64,000 bases of DNA from an uncultured Lachnospiraceae bacterium (lineage in GTDB: Bacteria; Bacillota; Clostridia; Lachnospirales; Lachnospiraceae): NCBI GenBank assembly GCA_947167135.1, contig CAMVGV010000011.1, forward strand, positions 1 through 64,000. The letters are read 5' to 3'. Shown in pieces: positions 7,608-16,552 of the stretch (the first letter of the stretch is position 1; each line of letters starts with the position of its first letter). Under the pieces are notes generated by a model. That model was not told the origin of the DNA. It did not search any database and was given only the letters and a program-made list of their open reading frames with translations. A program made the translations under genes and the position numbers.

Positions 7608-9206
7608 ATGGATGCAAAAAAGCGAATAGCATTTTCAATTGACAGATGGCGTCTATTTACAAGCATTGGCTTCTGCATAATTGTCATTGCCCTTGCCTGG
7701 CAGTCGGATGACGCTTATCACGGCTATGTGATGTCCAGACACCTCGTGGAGGGACATGGGCTTGTCTATAACGTGGGAGAAAGGGCAACGGCCAGCACCT
7801 GCCCGCTGTTTACACTGATAATAGCGCTCTTTTATTTTATTACGAGGGAGATGTATTTTACTTCTCTCTTTGTATGTACCCTGTTTTCAATGGCGGCATA
7901 TTATATCCTGGTTTATAAGCTGTGCCACACAAAGGAGCAGGTACTATTGAGCTTCGTCGCCCTGAGCGGCAGTCAGGCATTTATCAGCTATACCACCTCG
8001 GGACTGGAAAACAGCCTTCTCTTCTTCCTAAGTGCGCTGTTTCTGTTTTTTCTGAAAGGGAAGGAACAGTTCAATGAGAAAAGCCTGCTGGCACTGGCAC
8101 TTGTTATGTCCCTTCTTGCCATGGCAAGGATGGATTCCGTTCTGATATTTGTGCCGGTCATAGTATGGATATACCTCTTTAAGAGGGAGGATGTATCCTT
8201 CATAAAGGCAGCCGGGATCGCCATTCTGGGGCTTCTTCCCTTCATACTCTGGGAGATATTTGCCTGCTTTTATTTCGGCTTCCCCTTCCCTAACCCCGCA
8301 TATGTGAAGCTGGGAACGGATATAGCCATGACGGAATACATAAAGAGAGGCATTCTATATACGCTTTATACAGCCCTTGATGATGCCGTGGTCGTAGTGA
8401 TACCTGCGATAACAGTGATCCTCGGGGTGCTTTCGGGAAAACTGAAATATACCCTTGTTGCCGCGGGGATCCTGTTTTACGGGATCTATATCATACGGAT
8501 AGGCGGGGACTTTATGATGGGGAGACATTTTACAAATCTGTTATTTGTTTCCGTCTGCCTGTCGGTAATGATGATAAATGATACGGAACCGGATGTATCG
8601 AAAATCCCGCTAATAAGGAGGGTTTTTTATACGGCGGTTTTTGTGTCGGTGATATTTGCCGCAACCTTTGGAAGAACAAACGGCACCCTTTATCTGGCGG
8701 GTCACCGATACAGCTCGCAGATATCCGACGAAAGGGAGTATTATTATGACACCACGGGGCTATATAATAATGTTGTCTCCCTTCTTTCCACCGGGAGATT
8801 ATGTATCCGGGATACCTGGAATAATGAGGCTCCGGATGATCTGAGGGCAAACGGGTTTTCGGGAGGAATAATAGAAAATGCAGCCGGTATTCTGGTATAT
8901 TATAACCCCGATCTCTACCTGAACGACACATATGCTCTGGGGGATCCCTTTCTCTCAAAGCTTCCTGCCGAGTATAAGGAGAACTGGCGAGTAGGGCATC
9001 TTCGCCGTGAGATACCTAAGGGATATCAGGAAAGTGTACGGGAGAACGGCAATTTCGTAGAGGATCCGGATCTCCACGAGTATTATGAGAAGATAAGGCT
9101 CTTAACAAGGGCGGATCTTTTTGCCGAAGGCAGGATAAAGACAATAATAGATATGAACCTGGGGAGGTACAGGTATCTTATAGACAGCTACGAGAAGAGA
9201 AAATAA
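7608..9206 (+). CDS. Polytopic GT-C-like membrane glycosyltransferase
   Basis: This 532-residue protein has about ten membrane helices and a long C-terminal extracytoplasmic region (from about residue 360). The first outside loop reads SDDAYHGYVMSRHLVEGHG, then VGERATASTCPLFTL, close to the pattern of lipid-phosphate-sugar-dependent GT-C enzymes such as arabinofuranosyltransferase-like proteins, where the DD pair is catalytic. It would transfer a sugar from a polyprenyl phosphate donor outside the membrane. The sugar and acceptor are unknown. It is followed eight bases later by the transpeptidase gene. Confidence 0.65.
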   Translation: MDAKKRIAFSIDRWRLFTSIGFCIIVIALAWQSDDAYHGYVMSRHLVEGHGLVYNVGERATASTCPLFTLIIALFYFITREMYFTSLFVCTLFSMAAYYILVYKLCHTKEQVLLSFVALSGSQAFISYTTSGLENSLLFFLSALFLFFLKGKEQFNEKSLLALALVMSLLAMARMDSVLIFVPVIVWIYLFKREDVSFIKAAGIAILGLLPFILWEIFACFYFGFPFPNPAYVKLGTDIAMTEYIKRGILYTLYTALDDAVVVVIPAITVILGVLSGKLKYTLVAAGILFYGIYIIRIGGDFMMGRHFTNLLFVSVCLSVMMINDTEPDVSKIPLIRRVFYTAVFVSVIFAATFGRTNGTLYLAGHRYSSQISDEREYYYDTTGLYNNVVSLLSTGRLCIRDTWNNEAPDDLRANGFSGGIIENAAGILVYYNPDLYLNDTYALGDPFLSKLPAEYKENWRVGHLRREIPKGYQESVRENGNFVEDPDLHEYYEKIRLLTRADLFAEGRIKTIIDMNLGRYRYLIDSYEKRK

Positions 9207-9213
9207 AGCGAAG

Positions 9214-10779
9214 ATGAGAAGAAGAAGAAAAAGGGAGCAACAATATATAATACTTACCGTAAGTCTGGGATTCCTGATCTTACTGTTGATAGCGTACTTT
9301 GCGGGAACCTTTTATTTTATGGGGAGGTTTCTTCCGAACACCACCTTTAACGACAAAGAGGTTGCAAGGATGACCGAGGAAGAGACGGAGGAGGTATTTG
9401 CTGAGGACGTAATGGGATATACCCTGACTGTCAGGGGAAGGGAAGGAACCGGCGGGAAGATAAAGGCCTCAGACATCGGCTTAAAGCCTGTATTTAACGG
9501 TGCGATAGGCGAGCTTATTGAAGAACAGAATCCTTTCAGCTGGCCGCTTTCATTTTTCAGGAATCCGAAGCTGAACAGCAAGAACCTTATCGAATTTGAC
9601 GACAACCGTCTGGATGCCAATATTTCCGCCCTGGGTATCTATGATAATCAGAGAGAGCCGGTGGATGCGTATCTCAGCGAATACGACAGCGAAAGCGGAT
9701 ATTCGGTCATTCCGGAGGATCCGGGAACGGCTCTCTTGAAGAATAAGGTAAATGAAGCGGTAAAAAAGGCCGTGGAGCTATTGAAGGATGAAGTTGTCCT
9801 GGAAGATGAGGGCTGTTATAAGGCACCGGAGGTTTTTTCGGACGATCCGGAACTCAATGAACTGAGGGACAATCTCAATAATTTTGTCAATGTGAAGCTC
9901 ACCATAGATTACGGCGATAATTCGGAGATCGTAGACGGGGAGCTTATCGGACAGTGGATCTCTGTGGATGGGACAAAGGTCACGATGGATGAGACAAAGG
10001 TCAAGGAATACGTGGATTCCCTTGCCAAGGCACATGACACCTTCGGGATAGGAAGGGAATTTAAGACCCATTCCGGGGAGACCATTACCGTAAGGGGCGG
10101 GAACTACGGCTGGTGGACCGACAGACCGAATACCACAGCAGCCCTGATCGAAGCGATATATAACGGGGAAAGCGGTGAATTCAAGCCTGTGTATTTTGCA
10201 GAGGCGGTAAAACACGGCGACAGTGATATCGGGAGCGATTATGTGGAGATAGATCTGGATAACCAGCATGTCTATGTATATAAGGACAATAAGCTCATGG
10301 TTGACAGCTCCTGTGTATCGGGAAAGGTATCTGCCGGAAATTATACTCCCGACGGGACCTATGCCATTACCTATAAGGAAAGGGACGCTACCCTGGTGGG
10401 AGAGACGTACTCATCACCGGTAAGCTATTGGATGCCATTTAACGGCAATATCGGGATGCATGATGCTTCCTGGCGGAGCAGCTTCGGAGGGGATATCTAC
10501 ATAACCGGAGGATCCCACGGATGTGTTAATCTGCCGAAGAAAAAGGCTGAAGAGATCTTTGACAACGTGGAAAAGGGAGAACCTGTCATTGTATACGGCG
10601 GCAAGCAGGAGGTTCCCCAGCAGGAGAATTCCGATGTTACTCAGCTGACTGAGGAACAGCAGCAGGCTCTTCTCCAGCTTATCCTTCAGCAGCAGGCAGA
10701 GGCTATGGACGGACAGATAAATGAGGGCATACAGCAGGCCGTGCCTCCGGCGGAGGGGCAGCCTCAGGAAGGGCAGTAG
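9214..10779 (+). CDS. Membrane-anchored L,D-transpeptidase
   Basis: The 521-residue protein has an Arg-rich N terminus and one membrane helix (residues about 10-32), an extracellular substrate-binding region of the PG_binding_4 type, and a C-terminal YkuD catalytic domain with the motif GGSHGCVNLP (nucleophile Cys437, His435). These enzymes make 3-3 cross-links in peptidoglycan or attach proteins to it. A Gln-rich tail (from about residue 466) follows the catalytic domain. Its place after glycosyltransferase genes supports a role in the cell envelope. Confidence 0.9.
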   Translation: MRRRRKREQQYIILTVSLGFLILLLIAYFAGTFYFMGRFLPNTTFNDKEVARMTEEETEEVFAEDVMGYTLTVRGREGTGGKIKASDIGLKPVFNGAIGELIEEQNPFSWPLSFFRNPKLNSKNLIEFDDNRLDANISALGIYDNQREPVDAYLSEYDSESGYSVIPEDPGTALLKNKVNEAVKKAVELLKDEVVLEDEGCYKAPEVFSDDPELNELRDNLNNFVNVKLTIDYGDNSEIVDGELIGQWISVDGTKVTMDETKVKEYVDSLAKAHDTFGIGREFKTHSGETITVRGGNYGWWTDRPNTTAALIEAIYNGESGEFKPVYFAEAVKHGDSDIGSDYVEIDLDNQHVYVYKDNKLMVDSSCVSGKVSAGNYTPDGTYAITYKERDATLVGETYSSPVSYWMPFNGNIGMHDASWRSSFGGDIYITGGSHGCVNLPKKKAEEIFDNVEKGEPVIVYGGKQEVPQQENSDVTQLTEEQQQALLQLILQQQAEAMDGQINEGIQQAVPPAEGQPQEGQ

Positions 10780-10787
10780 GACACCCT

Positions 10788-11900
10788 ATGTTTGACGAGC
10801 TAATTAAATACTCGGAATCCGATATGTATCCCTTCCATATGCCGGGACATAAAAGAAGGTTTAAGGGCTTTGATCCGTACATAATAGACATTACGGAGAT
10901 AGACGGTTTTGACGATCTCCATAAGCCCGGCGGGCTTATTCGCAGCCTGAACCGGAATCTCTGTGATTATTTCGGCGGTGATGAGGTTAGACTCCTTATT
11001 AACGGTTCCACATCCGGGGTAATGGCCGCGATCTCGGCCTGCACAGAGCCGGGGGAGAAGCTTTTACTCTGCAGCAACTGTCATGTAAGTGCCGTAAATG
11101 CTGTGGAGCTTAAGAATATAGAGGCGGTTTTTATAGAACCGGAGGAGATAGAGGGAAGCGGACTGAAGGGAGGCATTGATCCCGTAAAGGTAAGAGAGGC
11201 TATTGACGCCGATGCGGGGATAAAAGCAGTTTTTATCACGTCTCCGACCTATGAGGGTTTTTTGTCCGATGTAAGGACTATAGCAGCTGTCTGTCATGAA
11301 AAGAATATTCCGCTTATCACAGACAGTGCCCATGGAGCACATGGCGGGCTTTACAGGCCGTTTTCCGATGATTTCAATTTTGAAAATGCATCCGAGACCG
11401 GGGCGGATATCATTATAAAGAGTCTTCACAAAAATCTTCCCGCTTTTACCCAGACTGCAATCCTTACCGTAAACGGATCCCTCGTGGACAGGGAAAAGCT
11501 GTGGCATTATTATTCGGTCTTTCAGAGCACCAGCCCTTCCTATATATTTATGGCCGGAGCCGACAGGATGCTTACATTCCTAAGGGCCGAGGGTGAGAAG
11601 TATTTTGCGGCACTAAATAGAGAGCTTAAAGAGCTTCGCCTTGAAGCGGAGGAAAACATAAAAGTCAGACTGGAAGGCACCGGGATGATCGGGAAATACG
11701 GGATATACGGCTTCGACCCCACGAAGCTTTTGTTGTCCCACCGGGATATGGATGCAGGGACTCTCTACCGGAGACTTAGAGAGGATTTTCATCTGCAGCC
11801 GGAAAAAACAGCAGGAAAATATGTCCTGCTGATGACCTCCCTTATGGATGACAAGGAAGGCTTCAGCAGGCTGAAAAGAGCCATAAGGGAGCTTAAATGA
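10788..11900 (+). CDS. Orn/Lys/Arg decarboxylase-family PLP enzyme (YaaO-like)
   Basis: The 370-residue fold-type I PLP enzyme starts with the family hallmark (YPFHMPGHKRR). It has a cofactor-stacking region (ITDSAHGAHGG) and the Schiff-base lysine Lys215 in the motif SLHK. Full-length decarboxylases are longer; this is the short YaaO type with an abbreviated C-terminal domain. In Bacillus the yaaO gene also precedes a nucleotide kinase and holB, as here. The substrate amino acid is not established by sequence. Confidence 0.82.
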   Translation: MFDELIKYSESDMYPFHMPGHKRRFKGFDPYIIDITEIDGFDDLHKPGGLIRSLNRNLCDYFGGDEVRLLINGSTSGVMAAISACTEPGEKLLLCSNCHVSAVNAVELKNIEAVFIEPEEIEGSGLKGGIDPVKVREAIDADAGIKAVFITSPTYEGFLSDVRTIAAVCHEKNIPLITDSAHGAHGGLYRPFSDDFNFENASETGADIIIKSLHKNLPAFTQTAILTVNGSLVDREKLWHYYSVFQSTSPSYIFMAGADRMLTFLRAEGEKYFAALNRELKELRLEAEENIKVRLEGTGMIGKYGIYGFDPTKLLLSHRDMDAGTLYRRLREDFHLQPEKTAGKYVLLMTSLMDDKEGFSRLKRAIRELK

Positions 11901-12475
11901 ACCGTATCTTTGTTCTTATGGGTAAAAGCGCCTCCGGAAAGGACAGTATCTTCAGGAAGCTGACAAGGGGAAGCAGCGGGAATCTAAAGACCGTCATACC
12001 CTATACCACGAGACCCTTAAGAGAGGGCGAAAGAGATGGGGTCGAATACCGCTTTTCCGATGAGAATACATTCAGGCAGCTAAAGGATAAGGGCAGGGTA
12101 ATAGAGGACAGGAGCTACAATACGGTGCAGGGTCTGTGGAGATACTTCACCGTTGATGACGGGAGCTTCGAAGGAGAGAACGACATTGTTCTCATCGGAA
12201 CCCTGGAAAGCTTTGTCTCAATAAGGGATTACTTCGCGGGTATCAGGTCTGTGATTCCGATATACATAGAATGTGACGACGGGGACCGGCTGATCCGGGC
12301 CGTAAAGAGGGAAAAGAAAAGGCTTATACCCGATTACAGGGAGTTATGCAGGCGCTTCCTTGCCGATGATCTCGATTTTTCGGAGGAAAGGCTTGAGGCG
12401 GCCGGTGTCCGCTTAAGGATAAAGAATAATGATCTGAAGCAGTGTGTCCGGGATATAAAGGAATTGATCGGGTGA
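11897..12475 (+). CDS. Guanylate-kinase-like P-loop kinase
   Basis: This 192-residue protein overlaps the previous gene by ATGA. The P-loop reads GKSASGKDS, and the segment YTTRPLREGERDGVEYRFSD matches the GMP-binding region of guanylate kinases. The usual GMP-contact stretch that follows is altered (RSYNTVQGLWRYFT). In Bacillus a thymidylate kinase gene occupies this position. It could be a true guanylate kinase or a diverged relative with another acceptor. Confidence 0.75.
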   Translation: MNRIFVLMGKSASGKDSIFRKLTRGSSGNLKTVIPYTTRPLREGERDGVEYRFSDENTFRQLKDKGRVIEDRSYNTVQGLWRYFTVDDGSFEGENDIVLIGTLESFVSIRDYFAGIRSVIPIYIECDDGDRLIRAVKREKKRLIPDYRELCRRFLADDLDFSEERLEAAGVRLRIKNNDLKQCVRDIKELIG

Positions 12476-12478
12476 TTT

Positions 12479-12919
12479 ATGGATATAAAAGTCAATCAAA
12501 GCAGTGCCGTTACCCAGCCTGAAGCATCTAAGCCTGCCGATCAGCCGTCGGAGGCATTTAAATTTGCTCTGATGAGCAATATAGAAGAAACCGATCTGCA
12601 GGAACGCCTTACCGGTATGATGAATGAGATCACCATGCAGGGGAGCCGGATAAAAAAGCATAAAGATATCGGGGATATGCGGAAATACCGGAGCCTTATC
12701 AAGGGCTTTATGAATGAGATAATAAACCGTTCCCACAAATTTTCCAGGGAAAATTTCCTGGACAGAAGGGGACGGCACAGGGTATATGGTATCATAAAGC
12801 TGATAGACGAGAATCTGGACAATCTTGCGGAAGAGCTGCTGAAGGAAGAGAGCGATAACCTCACGATATTAAATAAGATCGGAGAGATAGAGGGACTCCT
12901 CATTGATATTCTTACATGA
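12479..12919 (+). CDS. yaaR: YaaR-like DUF327 protein
   Basis: This is a 146-residue soluble, mostly helical protein with many charged residues. The C-terminal half ([20 protein letters not shown], then [13 protein letters not shown]) matches the DUF327/YaaR family. Its position directly before holB, overlapping by ATGA, is the same as in Bacillus. No molecular function is established for the family. Confidence 0.8.
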   Translation: MDIKVNQSSAVTQPEASKPADQPSEAFKFALMSNIEETDLQERLTGMMNEITMQGSRIKKHKDIGDMRKYRSLIKGFMNEIINRSHKFSRENFLDRRGRHRVYGIIKLIDENLDNLAEELLKEESDNLTILNKIGEIEGLLIDILT

Positions 12920-13911
12920 TGGGATTTCGTGATATAATCGGACAGGACAGTATCATTTCCAGCCTGACCGGTGTTGTAAAAAGTGGAAAAGCCGCTCATG
13001 CCTATATCTTTGACGGCGAGAAGGGGATGGGAAAGAAGACCCTGGCTTCGGTTTTTGCCAGAGCCCTCCAGTGTGAGACCTCCCTTGAGGAAAGAGAGAA
13101 TGCCGAACCCTGCGGACATTGTCACTCATGTAAGTGTGCGGAAAGCGGAAGCCATCCGGATATCATTACCCTGATTCCCGAAAAAACAAGCTCCATCGGG
13201 GTTTCCGACATCAGATCCCAGGTGGTTAATGATGTGGCGATAAAGCCATACTACAGCCCGAGGAAGATCTATATCATCCCGGATGCAAACCTGATGACTG
13301 ATGAAGCGGAGAATGCCCTTCTGAAGACCCTTGAGGAGCCGCCGTCCTACGCGGTGATCATTATCCTTTCGGAAAATAAGGACCGGCTTCTTCCGACGAT
13401 CGTGTCAAGGGCGGTGTGCCTTCAGATGAGAGCCGTGGATAACGGTGATATACGCGCCTTTCTGGAAAGGAAGGATCCGGAAATAACGGACACATCAGCC
13501 GTCATTTCATTTGCCAGGGGAAATCTGGGGAAGGCTGTGCTGCTGTCCGAAAGTGAGGAGTTTAAGCTGCTCTTTGAAAAACTCCGCAATATAGTCACGG
13601 GAGTACGGAATATGAATGATACCGCTGTCTCCCTTGCTGCTGCAGAGACTGCCGGAAAAAAAGAAGAGAGTGATGATGTACTGAGCTTTTTCCTTCTGTG
13701 GTTCAGGGACGTGCTCTTTCTCAAGGCAGGTGGAAGCGGGGAAAAGCTGATCTTCTTTAATGAGGAAAGGGAGCTTTCAAAAGCCGCTTCATATTATTCC
13801 TTCGAAAGGATAAACATTATTATAGAAGAAATAAAGACAGCGAGGTCCAGGATAAGGTCCAATGTTAATCCTGAAAATACCTTTGAACTGCTGTTTATGA
13901 ACATGAGGTAG
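12916..13911 (+). CDS. holB: DNA polymerase III delta-prime subunit
   Basis: This 331-residue AAA+ clamp-loader protein has a P-loop (GEKGMGKKT, residues 34-42) and a zinc-binding cluster with Cys53, Cys66, Cys69 and Cys72 (Cys74 nearby). The core motif [20 protein letters not shown], with the sensor arginine region [12 protein letters not shown], is diagnostic. It helps load the sliding clamp at the replication fork. Two ATG codons stand next to each other at 12916 and 12919. The gene is translationally coupled to yaaR. Confidence 0.92.
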   Translation: MMGFRDIIGQDSIISSLTGVVKSGKAAHAYIFDGEKGMGKKTLASVFARALQCETSLEERENAEPCGHCHSCKCAESGSHPDIITLIPEKTSSIGVSDIRSQVVNDVAIKPYYSPRKIYIIPDANLMTDEAENALLKTLEEPPSYAVIIILSENKDRLLPTIVSRAVCLQMRAVDNGDIRAFLERKDPEITDTSAVISFARGNLGKAVLLSESEEFKLLFEKLRNIVTGVRNMNDTAVSLAAAETAGKKEESDDVLSFFLLWFRDVLFLKAGGSGEKLIFFNEERELSKAASYYSFERINIIIEEIKTARSRIRSNVNPENTFELLFMNMR

Positions 13912-13916
13912 ATAAA

Positions 13917-14957
13917 GTGATAAAAATAGTTAACATAAGATTCCGCACCGCCGGGAAGGTTTATTCTTTTGAAGCGGGGGAAACAGAGCTAAAAAAGGGC
14001 GATTACTGTGTTGTTGAAACCGTCAGGGGGAAGGAGCTCGGAAAAGTGGTCTCCGGCCCTGAGGAAAGGAATGAAGAGGATTTCAACACACCCTTAAGAT
14101 CAGTGATAAGAAAGGCGACGGAAGAGGATCTTGAAAGCGACCGGGCGAACCGGGTCAGGGAAAAGGAAGCAATAAAGATCTGCAAGGAAAAGATACATAA
14201 GCATGGGCTGGAGATGAAGCTCATAGATGCCGAGTATACCTTCGATAACAGCAAGCTTCTTTTCTATTTCACCGCGGACGGCAGAATAGATTTCCGTGAT
14301 CTGGTGAAGGATCTGGCCGGTGTTTTCCGTACAAGGATCGAGCTCAGGCAGATAGGAGTCCGGGACGAAACGAAGATACTGGGGGGATACGGTCCCTGCG
14401 GGCGGGAGCTCTGCTGTCACAGCTATTTATCGGATTTTGTTCCGGTATCCATCAAAATGGCAAAGGAACAGGATCTTTCATTAAATCCCACGAAGATCTC
14501 CGGAGTTTGCGGGCGGCTTATGTGCTGCCTGAAAAACGAAGAGGAGACATATGAGTATCTGAATAAGAAGCTGCCCGGAGTCGGGGATCTGGTAGCCGAC
14601 CCTTACGGGGAGGAGGGTACCGTTGCCGAGGTCAATGTTCTCCGCCAGCGGATAAAGGTGCTCTTTGAAACGGAGGATGAAAAAGAGATACGGGAGTATC
14701 CGGCTGAGGAGATAACCTTCAAGGCAAAGCGCAAAAAGGGTCAGAATCAGCAGAAAAAGCAGAGAGAGGTACCGGAGGAGCCTTTGCCGAAGGAGCTTCT
14801 GGAGGAGGAGCTTCCCGGGGAAAGCGCCCTTGATGAAGAGTCGGGGAATAAAGGAGCGGAAGGCAAGGATCACCGGGGCGGAAACAGAAATAAGAAAAAC
14901 AGAAGGAACCGCAGCAGGGGAAAATCCGGGACGGGAGATGAGCGAAAGCAGTCTTAA
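13917..14957 (+). CDS. ricT: PSP1-domain protein RicT (YaaT)
   Basis: The 346-residue protein contains the PSP1 domain (GYGPCGRELCCHSYLSDF and ISGVCGRLMCCLKNEEETYE). Six cysteines (161, 166, 167, 198, 203, 204) are conserved positions; in Bacillus RicT joins RicA and RicF in an iron-sulfur-containing complex that acts with RNase Y on mRNA processing and on developmental decisions. The C-terminal 60 residues are a Lys/Glu-rich tail. The start is GTG. A YlbF (RicF)-family gene lies at 50277. Confidence 0.9.
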   Translation: MIKIVNIRFRTAGKVYSFEAGETELKKGDYCVVETVRGKELGKVVSGPEERNEEDFNTPLRSVIRKATEEDLESDRANRVREKEAIKICKEKIHKHGLEMKLIDAEYTFDNSKLLFYFTADGRIDFRDLVKDLAGVFRTRIELRQIGVRDETKILGGYGPCGRELCCHSYLSDFVPVSIKMAKEQDLSLNPTKISGVCGRLMCCLKNEEETYEYLNKKLPGVGDLVADPYGEEGTVAEVNVLRQRIKVLFETEDEKEIREYPAEEITFKAKRKKGQNQQKKQREVPEEPLPKELLEEELPGESALDEESGNKGAEGKDHRGGNRNKKNRRNRSRGKSGTGDERKQS

Positions 14958-15693
14958 GCACGTAGAATTAAAGGCCGGCGAAAGGTTTGACGATCTGCAG
15001 AGGAACGGCTATGAAATAATACAGGATCCCGGACGGTTCTGCTTCGGAATGGATGCTGTACTTCTTTCGGGCTTTGCCACGGTGAAAAAGGACGGGACGC
15101 TTATTGACCTCGGCACGGGCACGGGAATTCTTCCGATTCTCCTTTCCGCAAAGACAGAGGGCAGACATTTTACGGGTCTGGAGATACAGCGGGAAAGTGC
15201 CGATATGGCCAGACGCAGCGTCATACATAACAGGCTGGAGGACAGGATCGATATTGTTGAAGGAGATATAAGGGAGGCCCGCGTGCTTTTCAGCGCGGGC
15301 TCTTTTGATACCGTGGTTTCCAATCCGCCTTATATGACAAGAGGCTCAGGGATCGTAAATCCGGAGGCACCGAAGGCGATCGCGAGACACGAGATACTCT
15401 GCACACTCCGGGATGTGATCTCGGCGGCTTCATTTCTTTTGAAGCAGGGAGGAGCCCTGTTTTTGGTACACAGACCCCATCGTCTGCCGGATATTTTCGA
15501 GGAAATGAGGAAGAACAGGCTGGAGCCGAAAAGAATGAGGATGGTATATCCGGGAAAGGAAAAGGCTCCCGATATGGTTCTTCTGGAAGCCAGGAAGGGC
15601 GGAAAGGCGGAGCTCAAATGTGAAAAGCCTCTCATTATCTTCGGAGAGGACGGGAAATACACGCGTGAGATTACGGAGGTTTACGGATACTGA
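14938..15693 (+). CDS. trmN6: tRNA1(Val) adenine-37 N6-methyltransferase-like enzyme
   Basis: The 251-residue Rossmann-fold methyltransferase has a SAM motif (DLGTGTGILPILLSA) and the amino-methylase catalytic motif NPPY (SNPPYMTRGSG). Homologues (YfiC/YabB) methylate N6 of A37 in tRNA-Val. The chosen ATG at 14938 has GGGAG close upstream and overlaps ricT by 20 bases; extending further upstream would only read through the Lys-rich ricT tail. The gene order ricT, yabB, rsmI is as in Bacillus. Confidence 0.85.
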   Translation: MSESSLKHVELKAGERFDDLQRNGYEIIQDPGRFCFGMDAVLLSGFATVKKDGTLIDLGTGTGILPILLSAKTEGRHFTGLEIQRESADMARRSVIHNRLEDRIDIVEGDIREARVLFSAGSFDTVVSNPPYMTRGSGIVNPEAPKAIARHEILCTLRDVISAASFLLKQGGALFLVHRPHRLPDIFEEMRKNRLEPKRMRMVYPGKEKAPDMVLLEARKGGKAELKCEKPLIIFGEDGKYTREITEVYGY

Positions 15694-15694
15694 T

Positions 15695-16537
15695 ATGAGC
15701 GGAACACTTTTTATTTGTGCGACACCAATCGGGAATCTCGGGGATATAACGCAGAGGGTCAGAGAGACACTGACACAGGTGGATCTCATTGCGGCAGAGG
15801 ACACGAGAAACAGTCTGAAGCTCATAAACCATTTTGACATCCATACCCCCCTTACGAGTTATTATGAGTACAATAAATACGAAAAGGCCGGGGAGCTTGC
15901 CGATATCCTGCTGTCAGGTAAGGATGTGGCACTGATCACCGATGCGGGAACTCCGGCGATTTCAGATCCCGGTGAGGTTCTTATCCGTAAATGTGCGGAG
16001 GAGGGGATACCGGTGACATCTCTTCCGGGACCCAGCGCGGTGATAACCGCACTCACCCTGTCGGGACTAAGCACAGGCAGATTCTGCTTTGAGGGCTTTC
16101 TTCCAAGGGAAAACAGGCTCAGGAAAGAGAGACTTGCGGAAATAAAAGAGGAAACGCGCACAATTGTATTTTATGAGGCGCCCCATCATCTCCGGGAGAC
16201 CCTTAAGGATCTGTACGACGCTCTGGGGGACCGGAGGATATCTCTCTGCAGGGAGCTGACGAAAAAGCATGAGGAGATACTCAGGATCACCCTTGGGGAA
16301 GCAGTCTCATACTATGAAGAAAAAAGCCCCCGGGGAGAATTCGTTCTCGTGGTGGAAGGAAAAAGCCGGGAGGAGATCAAGCGGGAAAGGGCGGAGGAAT
16401 ACGCCGAAATGTCCGTCAGGGAGCACGTGGAGATGTATGAAGCCCTGGGTCACGACAGGAAAAGCGCCTTGAAGCTTGCCGCCGCTGACAGGGGCGTTTC
16501 AAAAAGGGAAATCTATAATGAGCTTATTAATGAGTAG
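15695..16537 (+). CDS. rsmI: 16S rRNA C1402 2'-O-methyltransferase
   Basis: The 280-residue protein begins GTLFICATPIGNLGDIT, the RsmI signature, followed by LIAAEDTRNSLKLINHF and ALITDAGTPAISDPGE, which are the tetrapyrrole-methylase fold motifs. It methylates the 2'-OH of C1402 in the decoding centre. The start at 15695 lies one base after the previous stop, with GGAGGT about 15 bases upstream. Its length is normal for the family. Confidence 0.93.
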   Translation: MSGTLFICATPIGNLGDITQRVRETLTQVDLIAAEDTRNSLKLINHFDIHTPLTSYYEYNKYEKAGELADILLSGKDVALITDAGTPAISDPGEVLIRKCAEEGIPVTSLPGPSAVITALTLSGLSTGRFCFEGFLPRENRLRKERLAEIKEETRTIVFYEAPHHLRETLKDLYDALGDRRISLCRELTKKHEEILRITLGEAVSYYEEKSPRGEFVLVVEGKSREEIKRERAEEYAEMSVREHVEMYEALGHDRKSALKLAAADRGVSKREIYNELINE

Positions 16538-16552
16538 AAGGAGTGAAGAGTT

